From assembly GCA_030656015.1 (NCBI GenBank), contig JAUSNX010000001.1, positions 1 to 64,000 on the forward strand: DNA of 64,000 bases, read 5' to 3'. Positions 26,241 to 36,072 of the stretch are shown here, piece after piece. This DNA is from Methanobacteriaceae archaeon (GTDB lineage: Archaea > Methanobacteriota > Methanobacteria > Methanobacteriales > Methanobacteriaceae). Below the pieces are notes generated by a model. It did not search any database. It saw only the letters and a program-made list of their open reading frames with translations, and had not been told where the DNA came from. How positions within the stretch are numbered: the first letter of the stretch is position 1; each line of letters starts with the position of its first letter. The position numbers and the translations under genes were made by a program.

Positions 26241-29162
26241 TTATCTTCTTGTTTTGAATTTGAATGTGTATACTTTGGCCATGTTGTTTCCTGTTAGATC
26301 ACTTATGGCTGCTGCGGGTATGTAAACTGAGTACCAGGTATTATAATACCTTTTGAAAATCATTTTGAGATTTAATTTATTTCCGCTGATTAATTTTTTG
26401 ATTGATACTTTTTTACCTGTTTTCAAGTTTTTAATGTATACTTTAGACCAGTTGATACTTGTTTTAATGTTTTTACTGAATTTTATAACAATAGTTGAAG
26501 TTGTAGAAAACCTCGTAGCCTTATTGGTGGGAGTTGTAACTGTTACCTTGGGAGCTGTTTTATCAATCACATACTTTTCAGTGTAAACTGGTGAAGATGT
26601 ACCATCACTACCCACCGCAATGAACTTCAAAGTAGTACTAGAGGATATGGTCAAGTAACCAGTGTATTTAGTACTAGCATTGGTTGGTGTGGACCCATTC
26701 CTTGTGTAATAAATGTTCCCAGGTTTATTCATAGACAGGTAAACATTTTTATTTACATTGTATAACCCACCTTTGATACTGGCCTTGGCCGTTGTTGGGG
26801 TATTCGATTGAATAGTTACATTGGTGTTCACGGTTTGACTATCAGACACTGCATTAACATGAGCTATTCCAGCAGCCTCATCAGCAGTTAAAGTAGCAGT
26901 TGCTGTTCCATTGATGGTTTCTTTGTTTATTGTTTTAGATCCCACACTTCCTAGATCAGTATTGAAGGTTACTGGTGTTTTGTCAGGTATATGGCCATCA
27001 ATTGGATCTAAAGGAGTAAACGTAGTCCCATCAAAGGCATTATTGAAACTAACAGTTAGATTAGAAACCTCACCCTGCTTGATAGTATTAGGATTCGCCT
27101 GGAGAGTCATGTATAACCATGGATTGTAATCCACAACACCACTAATTAAAGTAATGAAGTCGGGATAATTAGAACCCCACCAGTTATAATTGGCATTAAC
27201 AGTGCCATATGAATCTAGGGAATGGAAGATCGCCGTAGGGGAATTTCCCACTATGCGGTTGAAGTTCATGGTCACAACACTATCGCAGGTGTAGACTCCT
27301 CCACCATATACATTACTAATAGCAGTTGCTGTGTTGTGATTGATATTACTGTTAGTTGCTGTTAAACTGCCCCCATAAGTGTAGACTCCTCCACCAAAAC
27401 TGTCTGTACTGATGGCATTAGCTGTGTTGTTATCGATGTTACTGTTATTGATATTCACTGCACCATTATGATTGAAAATGGCCCCTCCGCGTGCTCCAGA
27501 TACTTCGAGACCGGCTGCGGTGTTTCGTAGTAATTCGGTGTTATCCAGAATCACTTCCCGGTCGATGTTGTGGATTCCACCACCAAACTGGGCTGTGTTG
27601 TCATTGATAGCTGAGCCTTGAACTGTTAAAGTGCCATAATTTGAGATTCCACCACCATAAATAGCGGTGTTATTGAATATATTTGAATCCACAACAGTCA
27701 AAATACTGCCCCAGAGGTAGATTCCACCACCCTCAGTAGATGCGATATTGCTACTGATTAATGAATCAGAGATACTTGTGGTTCCAGAACTCCATATCCC
27801 AGCCCCCCAAGTAGCATTGTTTTCCTGAATAGTGGATCCAGTAATATTTAGAGTTCTCTGGTAATTGTAGATTCCACCACCATAATTAGCGGTGTTGCCT
27901 TTGATAGTTGAGTCATTGACTGTCAGAGTATTACCGTAGTAGTTGTAGATACCACCACCATTAGCAGAAGAAGTACCACTGACGGTGTTATCCTGGATGT
28001 TACAGCCATTTATGGTCATTATACCTCCATTACTGATTCCACCACCACCAGAATTTCCTCCGTTTACTGTATTGGAACTTATACTTCCACCCGTGATTGT
28101 CACGGTGGCTCCAGAGGTGTAGATTCCTCCACCTACAGCAGAAAATCCCGATTGTCCAGTTACAGCGTTTTGGTTGATATTACTGTTAGTTAAAGTTAAA
28201 CTTCCACTATTAACGTAGATTCCACCACCATAACTGGAGGTTTGCCAACCAGAGGCGTGGTTGTAATTAAGGTTACTGTTAGTAATGTGCATGGTACCAT
28301 AGTAACTGTAGATTCCACCACCATAGGCGTCATAACCTGCTGCTAAGTTACTTTCCAGGTTGCTGTTATCCATAATCAATGTTCCCTGATAGTTGACAAT
28401 TCCACCACCATATGCATCATCTGGATAGTTACTCTGGGCAGTATTGGAAATTATAGAACTGTTAATGATGGTTAGCATGTCTTCATTGTAGATTCCACCA
28501 CCCATAGCTTCATCAGAAGAACTGACAGCTAAATTGTTCTGAATTATACTATCTTCAATCAACATGATAGCGTCATTATTTATTCCACCACCATAAGCAT
28601 AGTAACCTGTGCCCACATTCCCTTCAATGGTGCTCCCTTTTATGGTCATGTTTCCGGAGTTGTAGATTCCACCACCATAACTGGATCCATAAAAACCCGT
28701 GGGATTAGCTTTGTTGTTTTTTACTGTACAGTTATTGAGAGTTAAATTGCCACTGTTGACGATCCCACCACCATAAGCATAAGGACCTGTAGCTTTACCA
28801 TTTTGTATGGTAAATAAACTAATATTCACGTTTACTCCAGTATTAATAGTTAGGGGCCGTCCGGTGTTGTTTCCATCGAGTATGGTGTTTTCCTGGCTTT
28901 GGCCCACCAGATTAACATTCTTACTTATAGAAAGACGTTCATAGTAGGTTCCATCGGCCACATTGACTGTACCATTAGGATTAACCGAAGTTATACCTTT
29001 ACCAATGGTCAAATATGGGTTGGTTTCGTTTCCGTTGTTATCATCATTACCGGTATTTGATACATATTTAACATCATTTGGATCAACATTAGCAGATACT
29101 GCACCGCAAAGCGTGATAGTCATTAAAAAAACTGTTAGGGCAATTATTACATGTTTTTTCAC
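26241..29162 (-). CDS. Large adhesin-like beta-helix protein without membrane anchor
   Basis: A 973-aa secreted protein, start GTG 29162 after AAAGGAGGAAAAAT. It has a signal peptide (to about residue 24), then some twenty GGGIYN/GGGISN-type coils of a right-handed beta helix (about 100-650), NWWGSN, an invasin-like Ig domain (GHIPDKTPVTF), a chitobiase-C-terminal-like domain (GNIYYTRNGSTPTNAS) and a Big_5-like domain (TTSTIVIKFSKNIKTS) ending FKFKTRR. It lacks the MQ(E/H)TGxPL anchor of the other adhesins, so it may be released or held differently. The anchor relic just downstream suggests the tail was exchanged. Confidence 0.9.
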   Translation of the reverse strand: MKKHVIIALTVFLMTITLCGAVSANVDPNDVKYVSNTGNDDNNGNETNPYLTIGKGITSVNPNGTVNVADGTYYERLSISKNVNLVGQSQENTILDGNNTGRPLTINTGVNVNISLFTIQNGKATGPYAYGGGIVNSGNLTLNNCTVKNNKANPTGFYGSSYGGGIYNSGNMTIKGSTIEGNVGTGYYAYGGGINNDAIMLIEDSIIQNNLAVSSSDEAMGGGIYNEDMLTIINSSIISNTAQSNYPDDAYGGGIVNYQGTLIMDNSNLESNLAAGYDAYGGGIYSYYGTMHITNSNLNYNHASGWQTSSYGGGIYVNSGSLTLTNSNINQNAVTGQSGFSAVGGGIYTSGATVTITGGSISSNTVNGGNSGGGGISNGGIMTINGCNIQDNTVSGTSSANGGGIYNYYGNTLTVNDSTIKGNTANYGGGIYNYQRTLNITGSTIQENNATWGAGIWSSGTTSISDSLISSNIASTEGGGIYLWGSILTVVDSNIFNNTAIYGGGISNYGTLTVQGSAINDNTAQFGGGIHNIDREVILDNTELLRNTAAGLEVSGARGGAIFNHNGAVNINNSNIDNNTANAISTDSFGGGVYTYGGSLTATNSNINHNTATAISNVYGGGVYTCDSVVTMNFNRIVGNSPTAIFHSLDSYGTVNANYNWWGSNYPDFITLISGVVDYNPWLYMTLQANPNTIKQGEVSNLTVSFNNAFDGTTFTPLDPIDGHIPDKTPVTFNTDLGSVGSKTINKETINGTATATLTADEAAGIAHVNAVSDSQTVNTNVTIQSNTPTTAKASIKGGLYNVNKNVYLSMNKPGNIYYTRNGSTPTNASTKYTGYLTISSSTTLKFIAVGSDGTSSPVYTEKYVIDKTAPKVTVTTPTNKATRFSTTSTIVIKFSKNIKTSINWSKVYIKNLKTGKKVSIKKLISGNKLNLKMIFKRYYNTWYSVYIPAAAISDLTGNNMAKVYTFKFKTRR

Positions 29163-29365
29163 ATTTTTCCTCCTTTACCTTTTATTATACAAAATTGATT
29201 AAATTCATTTCTTTTATTAAATAAGTCTTTAAAATGAGATATTAAATGTTTAGAGGAGAAAATATGCTTCTTTAAAAATAAAATTAGCCATGTTCCCCCC
29301 AATAAAATTTAAAAACTTCTATCAATAATATTGAGTAATATATAAATATAATTTTCTATTTAATT
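29163..29365 (-). promoter_or_regulatory. Promoter and structured leader of adhesin gene
   Basis: Minus strand: TATA-like ATTATATTTATATA near 29340-29352, stem AAGTTT/AAATTT, GGGGGGAA (C6 at 29295-29300), TTTTCTCCTC (29253-29260) and the AGGAGG site before the GTG. Bases beyond the TATA (to about 29390) are nearly identical to those upstream of the gene at 33302. Confidence 0.65.
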
Positions 29366-29641
29366 TTGAGTATTTAAAGGACGCTATGATGATTACTAAA
29401 AAAAAATAGCCATATGGCAAATATTAAGGTCCCTTAATATCAAAACTTTCACCTTGTGCAGGTTTCCATTCATCTTTGATTTTAGAAACTGTTAATGCCT
29501 CAATTTCAAATTATTCCTTCCTTAAATATGATTTTAATTTAAAAAGTATATTCAAACCATTTTCTACTTATATAAAAAATTATATTAAATTTAAAGACAA
29601 TGATTAACCCTAAAAACACAACAATCCACAAAAAATGAATT
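29366..29641. other. Intergenic region
   Basis: About 280 bp. A block at 29371-29395 repeats the sequence found upstream of the adhesin starting at 33302 (TATTTAAAGGAC, CTATGATGATT). Otherwise no gene or repeat was seen. Confidence 0.5.
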
Positions 29642-30700
29642 TTAAAGAATAAAAACATTAAAAACTCCTCTTCTAAGTAGAATTAAAAATATTAAAATCA
29701 TTAATACAACTATAAGAAAAGTTACAGCCAACAAGGTATTTTTTTGTGCTTTTTTTCTTATTTTTTTATCCAGCGGCTTCAGTTTCCATATTTTAAAAGT
29801 TAATAAAGCAGTGAGATTCACCGAAACCAGGTTCACCATAAAAAGCAACAGTGCCCCATTGGCCAGTTCAAAGTTTCCAGATCCTAAAAGAATACCAGAA
29901 CTTACCAGAGGAGGCATTAAAGCCACAGCAACCATTACCCCTACTAGAGTGGTTCTAAAACCTACCATAAATGATAGTGCTCCCACAATCCCTGAAGAAA
30001 GTGCTAGGGTAACACTTCCCAAACCCACTCTAGTTCTAAGTAGCAGTTCTGGGACGGTAGTATCTACTGGAAAAACCATACCAATCATAAATGCGACCAT
30101 TAGGGCAGTTAATATCCCCACTATCGAAGTTTTCAAGGCATCTTTTTCCAGTTTAGAATCTCCCAATACATTACCCAGAGCCCAGGCCACATTGGGCCCT
30201 AACATGGGAGCCACCACCATGGCCCCGATAATCACCGCTACATTGTTATTTATAATACCGATGGCGGCTACTAATGCTGAGAGAACTATAAGTAAAAGAT
30301 AAATACGGGATATCTGACTTAAATCAGCGATGTCTGCATAAATTTCATGCCTGCTTAATCTATCTACCAATTTAGGAGATTCCAAACGATCCAGTAGGCC
30401 AGAGAGAGTTTTTTCCTCTTCATCCACTGGCAATATCCGTACTGGGGTTTCTGGTAAAGGTATTGAAGCCTCTACTGGAAGTAAAATCATCCTAAAGCCT
30501 TCTTCATCTTGACAATTTTTTTGGAGGAGGTTCATGATGGCTTCTGTCTTTTCCCTGCGTATAAGTATATGGAAAAGCATAGCACCTCCTTCCAGAGTAT
30601 AATGCCATATGGAAAGTACCTCGTAGCGATCCAGTAACTGGTATATTTCTTCAGATTTGTGAATATTGGGGATAGTGGCAAGAATTAAACGGTATGTCAT
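29642..30700 (-). CDS. DUF389 (TIGR00341-type) membrane protein
   Basis: A 352-aa protein. The first 110 residues are a soluble domain (YRLILATIPNIHKSEEIYQLL; MLFHILIRREK). Six or seven transmembrane segments follow from about residue 133, including the family motif NNNVAVIIGAMVVAPMLGPNVAWALG and the later VALMPPLVSSGILLG. The family is widespread and uncharacterised; transport or signalling is only a guess. It stands between two adhesin genes, on the same strand, but has its own flanking spacers. Confidence 0.9.
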   Translation of the reverse strand: MTYRLILATIPNIHKSEEIYQLLDRYEVLSIWHYTLEGGAMLFHILIRREKTEAIMNLLQKNCQDEEGFRMILLPVEASIPLPETPVRILPVDEEEKTLSGLLDRLESPKLVDRLSRHEIYADIADLSQISRIYLLLIVLSALVAAIGIINNNVAVIIGAMVVAPMLGPNVAWALGNVLGDSKLEKDALKTSIVGILTALMVAFMIGMVFPVDTTVPELLLRTRVGLGSVTLALSSGIVGALSFMVGFRTTLVGVMVAVALMPPLVSSGILLGSGNFELANGALLLFMVNLVSVNLTALLTFKIWKLKPLDKKIRKKAQKNTLLAVTFLIVVLMILIFLILLRRGVFNVFIL

Positions 30701-30896
30701 AAATAAAAACCTTTTATATTATTTGGCCTTTGAATGAAATATATTTATTTATTAAAAAAAGTTATTTTAAAGGCCTTGAATTAGAACTAATCTTTAGAAC
30801 TAATATTAATATAGATTTTTATTCTTTTTATTTTCTAAAAAAAATAGCCTTGATGTCATATTATATTAAAAAAAAAGTAAAAAGGGAAGGGTTGTT

Positions 30897-33302
30897 TTAT
30901 TTTTTGGTTCCAATTATTCCACCGGCTATCATTAGGATAGCTAGTAGTAGAGCTACTAATGGCATTCCTGTTTCTTGCATGGTTACGGTGTTAGTTGCGG
31001 CATTTACTGTGTTATTAGTGTTAGTGTTGTTGTTAGTGTTATTATTGTTGTTTGGTGTTGCTGCAGCATTGAAAGTTAAACTTTGTGTATTACTGTTTAG
31101 TGTTGGGTCGTAGGTACTGGTTGATAGTAGGGGGTTTATGAGATAGCTTCCTGCACTTGTAACTTTGAGGGATAACCACATGTATGGATCGCCTACCGGC
31201 ACATCACCAATAGTCCAGGTCACCGTCCGGGTGGTCGCATCATAGGTGTAACTTCCTACATCTACTTTGGCCCCTGGAAATTCCAAACCTTTAGGGACTA
31301 CATAAGTCATTACCACGTTTTTTGCAGTATCTGGTCCTTTGTTACCGACTTTTAGAGTGTACACCACTGTATCACCAACCACCGGGTTGGCCTTATCAGT
31401 AGTAACATTAAGGTAAAGACTGGAAACTGGAATAATAGTCACATTTGTGTATACGGTTTGATAATCACTCACAGCATTTAAATGGGCTATTCCAGCAGTT
31501 TCATCAGCAGTTAGGGTGGCCATAGCAATACCATTAACTATTTGTTTGTCTATGGTCTTAGAGCCAATACTACCTAAATCAGTGTTGAAAGTCACTTGCA
31601 TTCCATCAGGTATGTGTCCATTAGCAGGATCCAGTGGTACAATATTGTCACTACTGAAGGCTGCATTGTTGAAACTAACTGTTACTAAACTAGTTTGGCC
31701 GTTTTTAATGGTATCCGGGGTAGCGTTGATGGTCATGAATATCCATGGGCCGAATGTTCCTAGTCCAGATATCTTGGAAGAATCTGGAGAGTTACTTCCC
31801 CACCAATTGTAGGATACAGCTGGTAGTCCGTGGCTGAGTGGTTGCAGATTAATGTAATTGTATTCAATGTTGTTGACTATCCTGTTAAAAAGGATGGTTT
31901 CGGCTTGGCCGTTTTCCAGGTAGTTGTTAAGACCTATTCCCCTATAATTGTTGATAATGGTGTTTTCGGTTATGATGTTGCCGTAGTAGTTACTCCATAT
32001 CCCGTATTTATTGTTGTAGGCGATGAAATTCTTTTTTATGGTGTTTCCAGTGGAAGCTCCTATGGTAATCCCATCCAAAGAGCTGGTTGTTATATGGTTG
32101 CCTTCTATGTTGTTATTATCACAGAATCTGTTTAAATAAATACCATATCCATTCATGTTTTTAGCGATGTTGTTGATTATATTATTGCCAGTGGAGGTTT
32201 CTGTAATAAAAATTCCTACATTAGCATTGTTAGAAACAGTGTTTTCTGAGATTATGTTGTTGTTTGAGGCATAGGTGTAGATTCCATTTACACAATTATT
32301 GACGGTGTTCTGGTTAATGGTGTTGTAGTTGGCAGAATTTAGATAAATTCCGTTCCCGGCATTAAATCCATTAATGGTATTTCCTGTTAAGGTGACATAA
32401 GATGCCCCATTGACATAGATCCCATTAGTTTCTGATGTTACACCAGTTTTTACTTCTATATCGTCGATGTGGCAGTCATTTCCAAATCCACTTATGCCTA
32501 AAAATCCGATACGCACGTCATTCTGGCCAGTGTAAGAACTGATAGATATGGAGTGTTGTTTCCAGCCAATGGACCCATCATCACGGTTAATATCAGATCC
32601 CACATTATTCCAGGTTAGTCCTCCGTCAGTGGAAACCTGTAATTGAACTCTGTCAGAAGCACCAAAATAACCAACATCATGATACATCCAGAAGGAAAGT
32701 TCAGCACTGTTTAAACCACTAAAATCGAGTCCCGTGGTACGGTATAAACGAGCTGATTTAAAATCTGCTACAGACCATGAGTTAAAGTAGGCCAGATTAG
32801 AACCGCTGTGTGCGGCGACTCCTGAAGGATGCCTTGTACCCACATTAGTTTCCCAGTTGGGCATATTGCCTGAAGGCCAGTTTACTACTTGCATGGCCCA
32901 TCCAGAAGGTAATACTGGAGCACTTACACTGTCAAAGTTCTCACTGAATACATTTGTTTTTGTAGCATTGTTAATGGTAAATCCCTGTATGGTAGAACCG
33001 CTTCCAGTGGCAGTTATGGTGAAACTACCATTGACTATGGTGTTAGGGCCTGTGGCTCTAATAGTTAGGTTCTTGTTTACCACCACGTTTTCATTGTAAG
33101 TCCCTGGTTCCACATCAATGGTGTCTCCATCAAGGGTTAATGGATCGTCGATAGCAGATTGAATAGTAATGTAACTGATTTCGGTTCGAGTATTTAAAGG
33201 GTCAGGTAGAGTAGTGTTATTGGTGTCCGCAGCCGATACTGCGCTGGCAGAGATTATAGCAAACAGAGTAATTAGTGTAATTATTATTAATTGTTTTTTC
33301 AC
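30897..33302 (-). CDS. Adhesin-like protein with jelly-roll domain, NosD-type beta helix and DUF11 domain
   Basis: An 801-aa surface protein, start GTG 33302 after AGGAGGTGAAAAC. A signal peptide ends at VSAAD. A first beta-helix piece is interrupted at about residues 120-285 by a cleaved-adhesin/MAM-like jelly-roll domain (FDSVSAPVLPSGW, ELSFWMYHDVG, DCHIDDIEVKTG). NosD-type coils with GNTI/NIITENTI repeats continue to NWWGSN. Then come an invasin-like Ig domain and a DUF11 domain (VGNKGPDTAKNVVMTYVVP). The anchor is VTMQETGMPL plus a hydrophobic helix and GTKK. The jelly-roll insert, which can bind sugars or proteins, is unique in this window. Confidence 0.92.
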   Translation of the reverse strand: MKKQLIIITLITLFAIISASAVSAADTNNTTLPDPLNTRTEISYITIQSAIDDPLTLDGDTIDVEPGTYNENVVVNKNLTIRATGPNTIVNGSFTITATGSGSTIQGFTINNATKTNVFSENFDSVSAPVLPSGWAMQVVNWPSGNMPNWETNVGTRHPSGVAAHSGSNLAYFNSWSVADFKSARLYRTTGLDFSGLNSAELSFWMYHDVGYFGASDRVQLQVSTDGGLTWNNVGSDINRDDGSIGWKQHSISISSYTGQNDVRIGFLGISGFGNDCHIDDIEVKTGVTSETNGIYVNGASYVTLTGNTINGFNAGNGIYLNSANYNTINQNTVNNCVNGIYTYASNNNIISENTVSNNANVGIFITETSTGNNIINNIAKNMNGYGIYLNRFCDNNNIEGNHITTSSLDGITIGASTGNTIKKNFIAYNNKYGIWSNYYGNIITENTIINNYRGIGLNNYLENGQAETILFNRIVNNIEYNYINLQPLSHGLPAVSYNWWGSNSPDSSKISGLGTFGPWIFMTINATPDTIKNGQTSLVTVSFNNAAFSSDNIVPLDPANGHIPDGMQVTFNTDLGSIGSKTIDKQIVNGIAMATLTADETAGIAHLNAVSDYQTVYTNVTIIPVSSLYLNVTTDKANPVVGDTVVYTLKVGNKGPDTAKNVVMTYVVPKGLEFPGAKVDVGSYTYDATTRTVTWTIGDVPVGDPYMWLSLKVTSAGSYLINPLLSTSTYDPTLNSNTQSLTFNAAATPNNNNNTNNNTNTNNTVNAATNTVTMQETGMPLVALLLAILMIAGGIIGTKK

Positions 33303-33505
33303 GTTTTCACCTCCTTTTAAATGATTATAAAATTGAATTTAATCTCTCAAATCAAGACCCATTAGGCCTTAAATTAGATATTAAATGATTTAGAGGAGAA
33401 AAACTAACTAAGATAAAAATTAGTCACGTTCCCCCCAAATCAGATGTTAAAACATCCTATGTAATAATTAACGAGAATGTAAATATAATTTTCTATTTAA
33501 TTATT
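33303..33505 (-). promoter_or_regulatory. Promoter and structured leader of adhesin gene
   Basis: Minus strand: TATA-like AATTATATTTAC near 33480-33491, exact palindromic stem GATGTT/AACATC (33443-33456), GGGGGGAAC (C6 at 33431-33436), TTTTCTCCTCT (33393-33400) and AGGAGGTG next to the GTG. The predicted start of transcription is about 158 nt before the start codon, as for the genes at 29162 and 36072. Confidence 0.7.
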
Positions 33506-33762
33506 GGTATTTAAAGGACCCTATGATGATTCTATATTTAAATAGCCTTTTGATAATCGATTACTGATTTGATATGATGATTCTATATGCTTAAATCAAA
33601 TCAGGCATGATTATTACAGTAAAATAAAATAAAAAATATAAACTTCCTATAAAAAAATGACTTTGAGAGTATTAATAATATTAATCCAAAACCAAGGACA
33701 GGCATCAATATCGAGCATCACTAGTGTATAAATAATAATTTATTAATTTATAACCTATAATA
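33506..33762. other. Intergenic region
   Basis: About 260 bp between the leader and the next gene's terminator. It holds an imperfect repeat of TATGATGATTCTATAT (33523 and 33576). No gene seen. Confidence 0.45.
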
Positions 33763-33764
33763 AC

Positions 33765-33785
33765 TAAAAAAAAAAAAAAAAAAGT
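33765..33785 (-). terminator. Oligo-T terminator after adhesin gene
   Basis: A run of about seventeen T on the minus strand lies directly after the stop codon at 33790. It is a strong archaeal termination signal. Confidence 0.65.
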
Positions 33786-33789
33786 AAAA

Positions 33790-36072
33790 TTATTTTTTAC
33801 TACTTACTAATCCACCTATTACCATAAATAAGGCCATTATTAGCACTATTAATGGTATTCCTGTTTCTTGCATAGTTACGGTGTTAGTTGCTGCATTTAC
33901 TGTGTTATTAGTGTTGTTGTTTGTTGTTGCTGCTGCATTTACAGTTAAGCTTTGTGTATTGGTGTTTAGTGTTGGGTCGTTGGTACTTGTTGATAGTAGA
34001 GGATTGATTAAATAGGTTCCACTGCTTAGTACTTTGAGGGATAACCACATGTAAGGGTCGCCTACCGGCACATCACCAATAGTCCAAGTTATAGTATGGG
34101 TCTTAGTGTCGTAGGTATAGGTTCCATTGTCCACATTAGCTCCAGCAAATTCTAAACCTTCAGGGACAACATAGGTCATTACCACGTTTTCTGCAGTGTC
34201 TGGTCCTTTGTTACCAACTTTCAAGGTGTAGATTACTGTTTCACCAACCATTGGATTAGTTTTACTTGGTGTTATGGTCAGGTACAGACTGGATTGGGTA
34301 GATTTAGGATTAATAGTCACATTAGTATATACGGTTTGACTATCAGTCACCGCATTAACGTGTGCTATTCCCGCAGTCTCATCGGCAGTTAAAGTAGCAG
34401 TTACTATTCCATCCGTTGTTTCTTTGTTTATGGTTTTAGATCCAACACTTCCTAGATCGGTGTTGAAGGTTACTGGTGTTTTGTCTGGTATATGGCCATT
34501 ATCTGGGTTTAATGGAGTAATCGTAGTTCCATCAAAGGCATTGTTGAAGTTTGCAGTTAGAGTAGAAGTTTCACCCTGTTCAATATTTGTTGGGTTCGTC
34601 TGAAGAGTCATGTATAACCATGGATTATAGTCGACATTACCAACGATTAAAGTTGTGAAGTCGGGATTATTAGAACCCCACCAGTTATATTTGGCATCAA
34701 CAGATCCTAAATCATTTTGTATGGCTGTAGGTGAGTTATTCACAATACGATTGAAATTCGCGGTCACAGTACCAGAATTGTAGATAGCACCAGCATAACT
34801 TGCAGCGTTACTTGTGAAACTACTGTTAGTCACAGATAAAGTACCACTATTCAGGATAGCACCACCACCATAATTTGCTGTGTTACTTGTGAAAGTACTA
34901 TCAGTCACAGATAAAGTAGCGCCATTATTGTAGATAGCGCCACCATACTGGGCAGTGTTACTTGTGAAACTACTATTAGTCACAGACAAAGTACTACTGT
35001 AATAATTGATGATAGCACCACCATAATACTGGGCAGTGTTACTTGTGAAACTACAATCAGTCACAGACACACTACCATAATTGTTAATAGCACCACCATA
35101 ATTAGTTGCAGTGTTATCCGTGAAACTACTATCAGTCACAGAGAAAGTACTACTGTAATAATTGTAGATAGCACCACCATACTCTGCAGTGTTACTTATG
35201 AAATTACTATTAGTCACAGTCACAATACTACCACCACTACCAATACCATTGTAGATAGCACCACCATAATAGGCACTGTTACTTGTGAAACTACTGTTAG
35301 TCACAGACACACTACCAATGCCATTGTAGATAGCACCACCAGAATTTGCTGTGTTACTTGTGAAACTACAATCAGTCACAGACACACTACCACCATAATT
35401 ATTGTTGATAGCACCACCAGAATTTGCAGTGTTATTTGTGAAACTACAATCAGTCACAGAAATATCACCATCCTGATTGAGGATAGCACCACCATACCCT
35501 GCAGTGTTACTTGTGAAACTACTACCAGTCACAGAGACACTACCACCATCATTGAGGATAGCACCACCATAATTAGTTGCGGTATTACTTGTGAAACTAC
35601 AATCAGTCACAGAGACACTACCACCATCATTGAGGATAGCAGCACCATCTGATCCAGTTGCGTTGGTTATTGTTAGGTTGTTTAGTGTGAGGTTTATTCC
35701 AGGGTTTACAAAGAATATCCAGTTGATTCCGGTTCCATTTATTATAGTACCGGTTTGGCTTTCACCATTAATAGTCATATTCTTATCAATAGTGATTCCT
35801 GTGTTACTGGTTCCGTTGTATTGTCCGTTGGCTATGTTTACTATTCCATTAACATTAACAGATCCTGTTGCGTTTTTGATGGTTTTTTTGGCCGTGGTCC
35901 AATCCGAACCGTCATTATCATCGTTTCCACTAGTATCATTAACATAGATAGCATCTCCAGGAGCAGCTGAAACATCGTTAATACCAACAGCAAAACCCAG
36001 AGCTAAGGTTAATAGCAGCACTGGTAGTAAAGCTTTAGTTATTTTGAATGATGAACTTATTTTGCTTGTCAC
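33790..36072 (-). CDS. Adhesin-like beta-helix protein with DUF11 domain and anchor
   Basis: A 760-aa surface protein. I start it at GTG 36072, nine bases after AGGAGGTG; the GTG at 36084 lies inside that site and is unlikely. An unusually long basic N-terminus precedes the signal helix ALLPVLLLTLALGFAVG. About fifteen coils built on SVTDSSFTSNTA-x-YGGAIYN repeats make the beta helix, closed by NWWGSN. An invasin-like Ig domain, a DUF11 domain (VGNKGPDTAENVVMTYVVP) and the anchor VTMQETGIPL...SSKK follow. The C-terminal third is almost identical in DNA to the genes ending at 30897 and 1. Confidence 0.92.
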   Translation of the reverse strand: MTSKISSSFKITKALLPVLLLTLALGFAVGINDVSAAPGDAIYVNDTSGNDDNDGSDWTTAKKTIKNATGSVNVNGIVNIANGQYNGTSNTGITIDKNMTINGESQTGTIINGTGINWIFFVNPGINLTLNNLTITNATGSDGAAILNDGGSVSVTDCSFTSNTATNYGGAILNDGGSVSVTGSSFTSNTAGYGGAILNQDGDISVTDCSFTNNTANSGGAINNNYGGSVSVTDCSFTSNTANSGGAIYNGIGSVSVTNSSFTSNSAYYGGAIYNGIGSGGSIVTVTNSNFISNTAEYGGAIYNYYSSTFSVTDSSFTDNTATNYGGAINNYGSVSVTDCSFTSNTAQYYGGAIINYYSSTLSVTNSSFTSNTAQYGGAIYNNGATLSVTDSTFTSNTANYGGGAILNSGTLSVTNSSFTSNAASYAGAIYNSGTVTANFNRIVNNSPTAIQNDLGSVDAKYNWWGSNNPDFTTLIVGNVDYNPWLYMTLQTNPTNIEQGETSTLTANFNNAFDGTTITPLNPDNGHIPDKTPVTFNTDLGSVGSKTINKETTDGIVTATLTADETAGIAHVNAVTDSQTVYTNVTINPKSTQSSLYLTITPSKTNPMVGETVIYTLKVGNKGPDTAENVVMTYVVPEGLEFAGANVDNGTYTYDTKTHTITWTIGDVPVGDPYMWLSLKVLSSGTYLINPLLSTSTNDPTLNTNTQSLTVNAAATTNNNTNNTVNAATNTVTMQETGIPLIVLIMALFMVIGGLVSSKK

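Noticed and set aside
30730-31113. 127-aa plus-strand ORF near the DUF389 gene
   Set aside because: Its second half is antisense to the adhesin at 30897 and the first half is low-complexity AT-rich sequence without a ribosome site.
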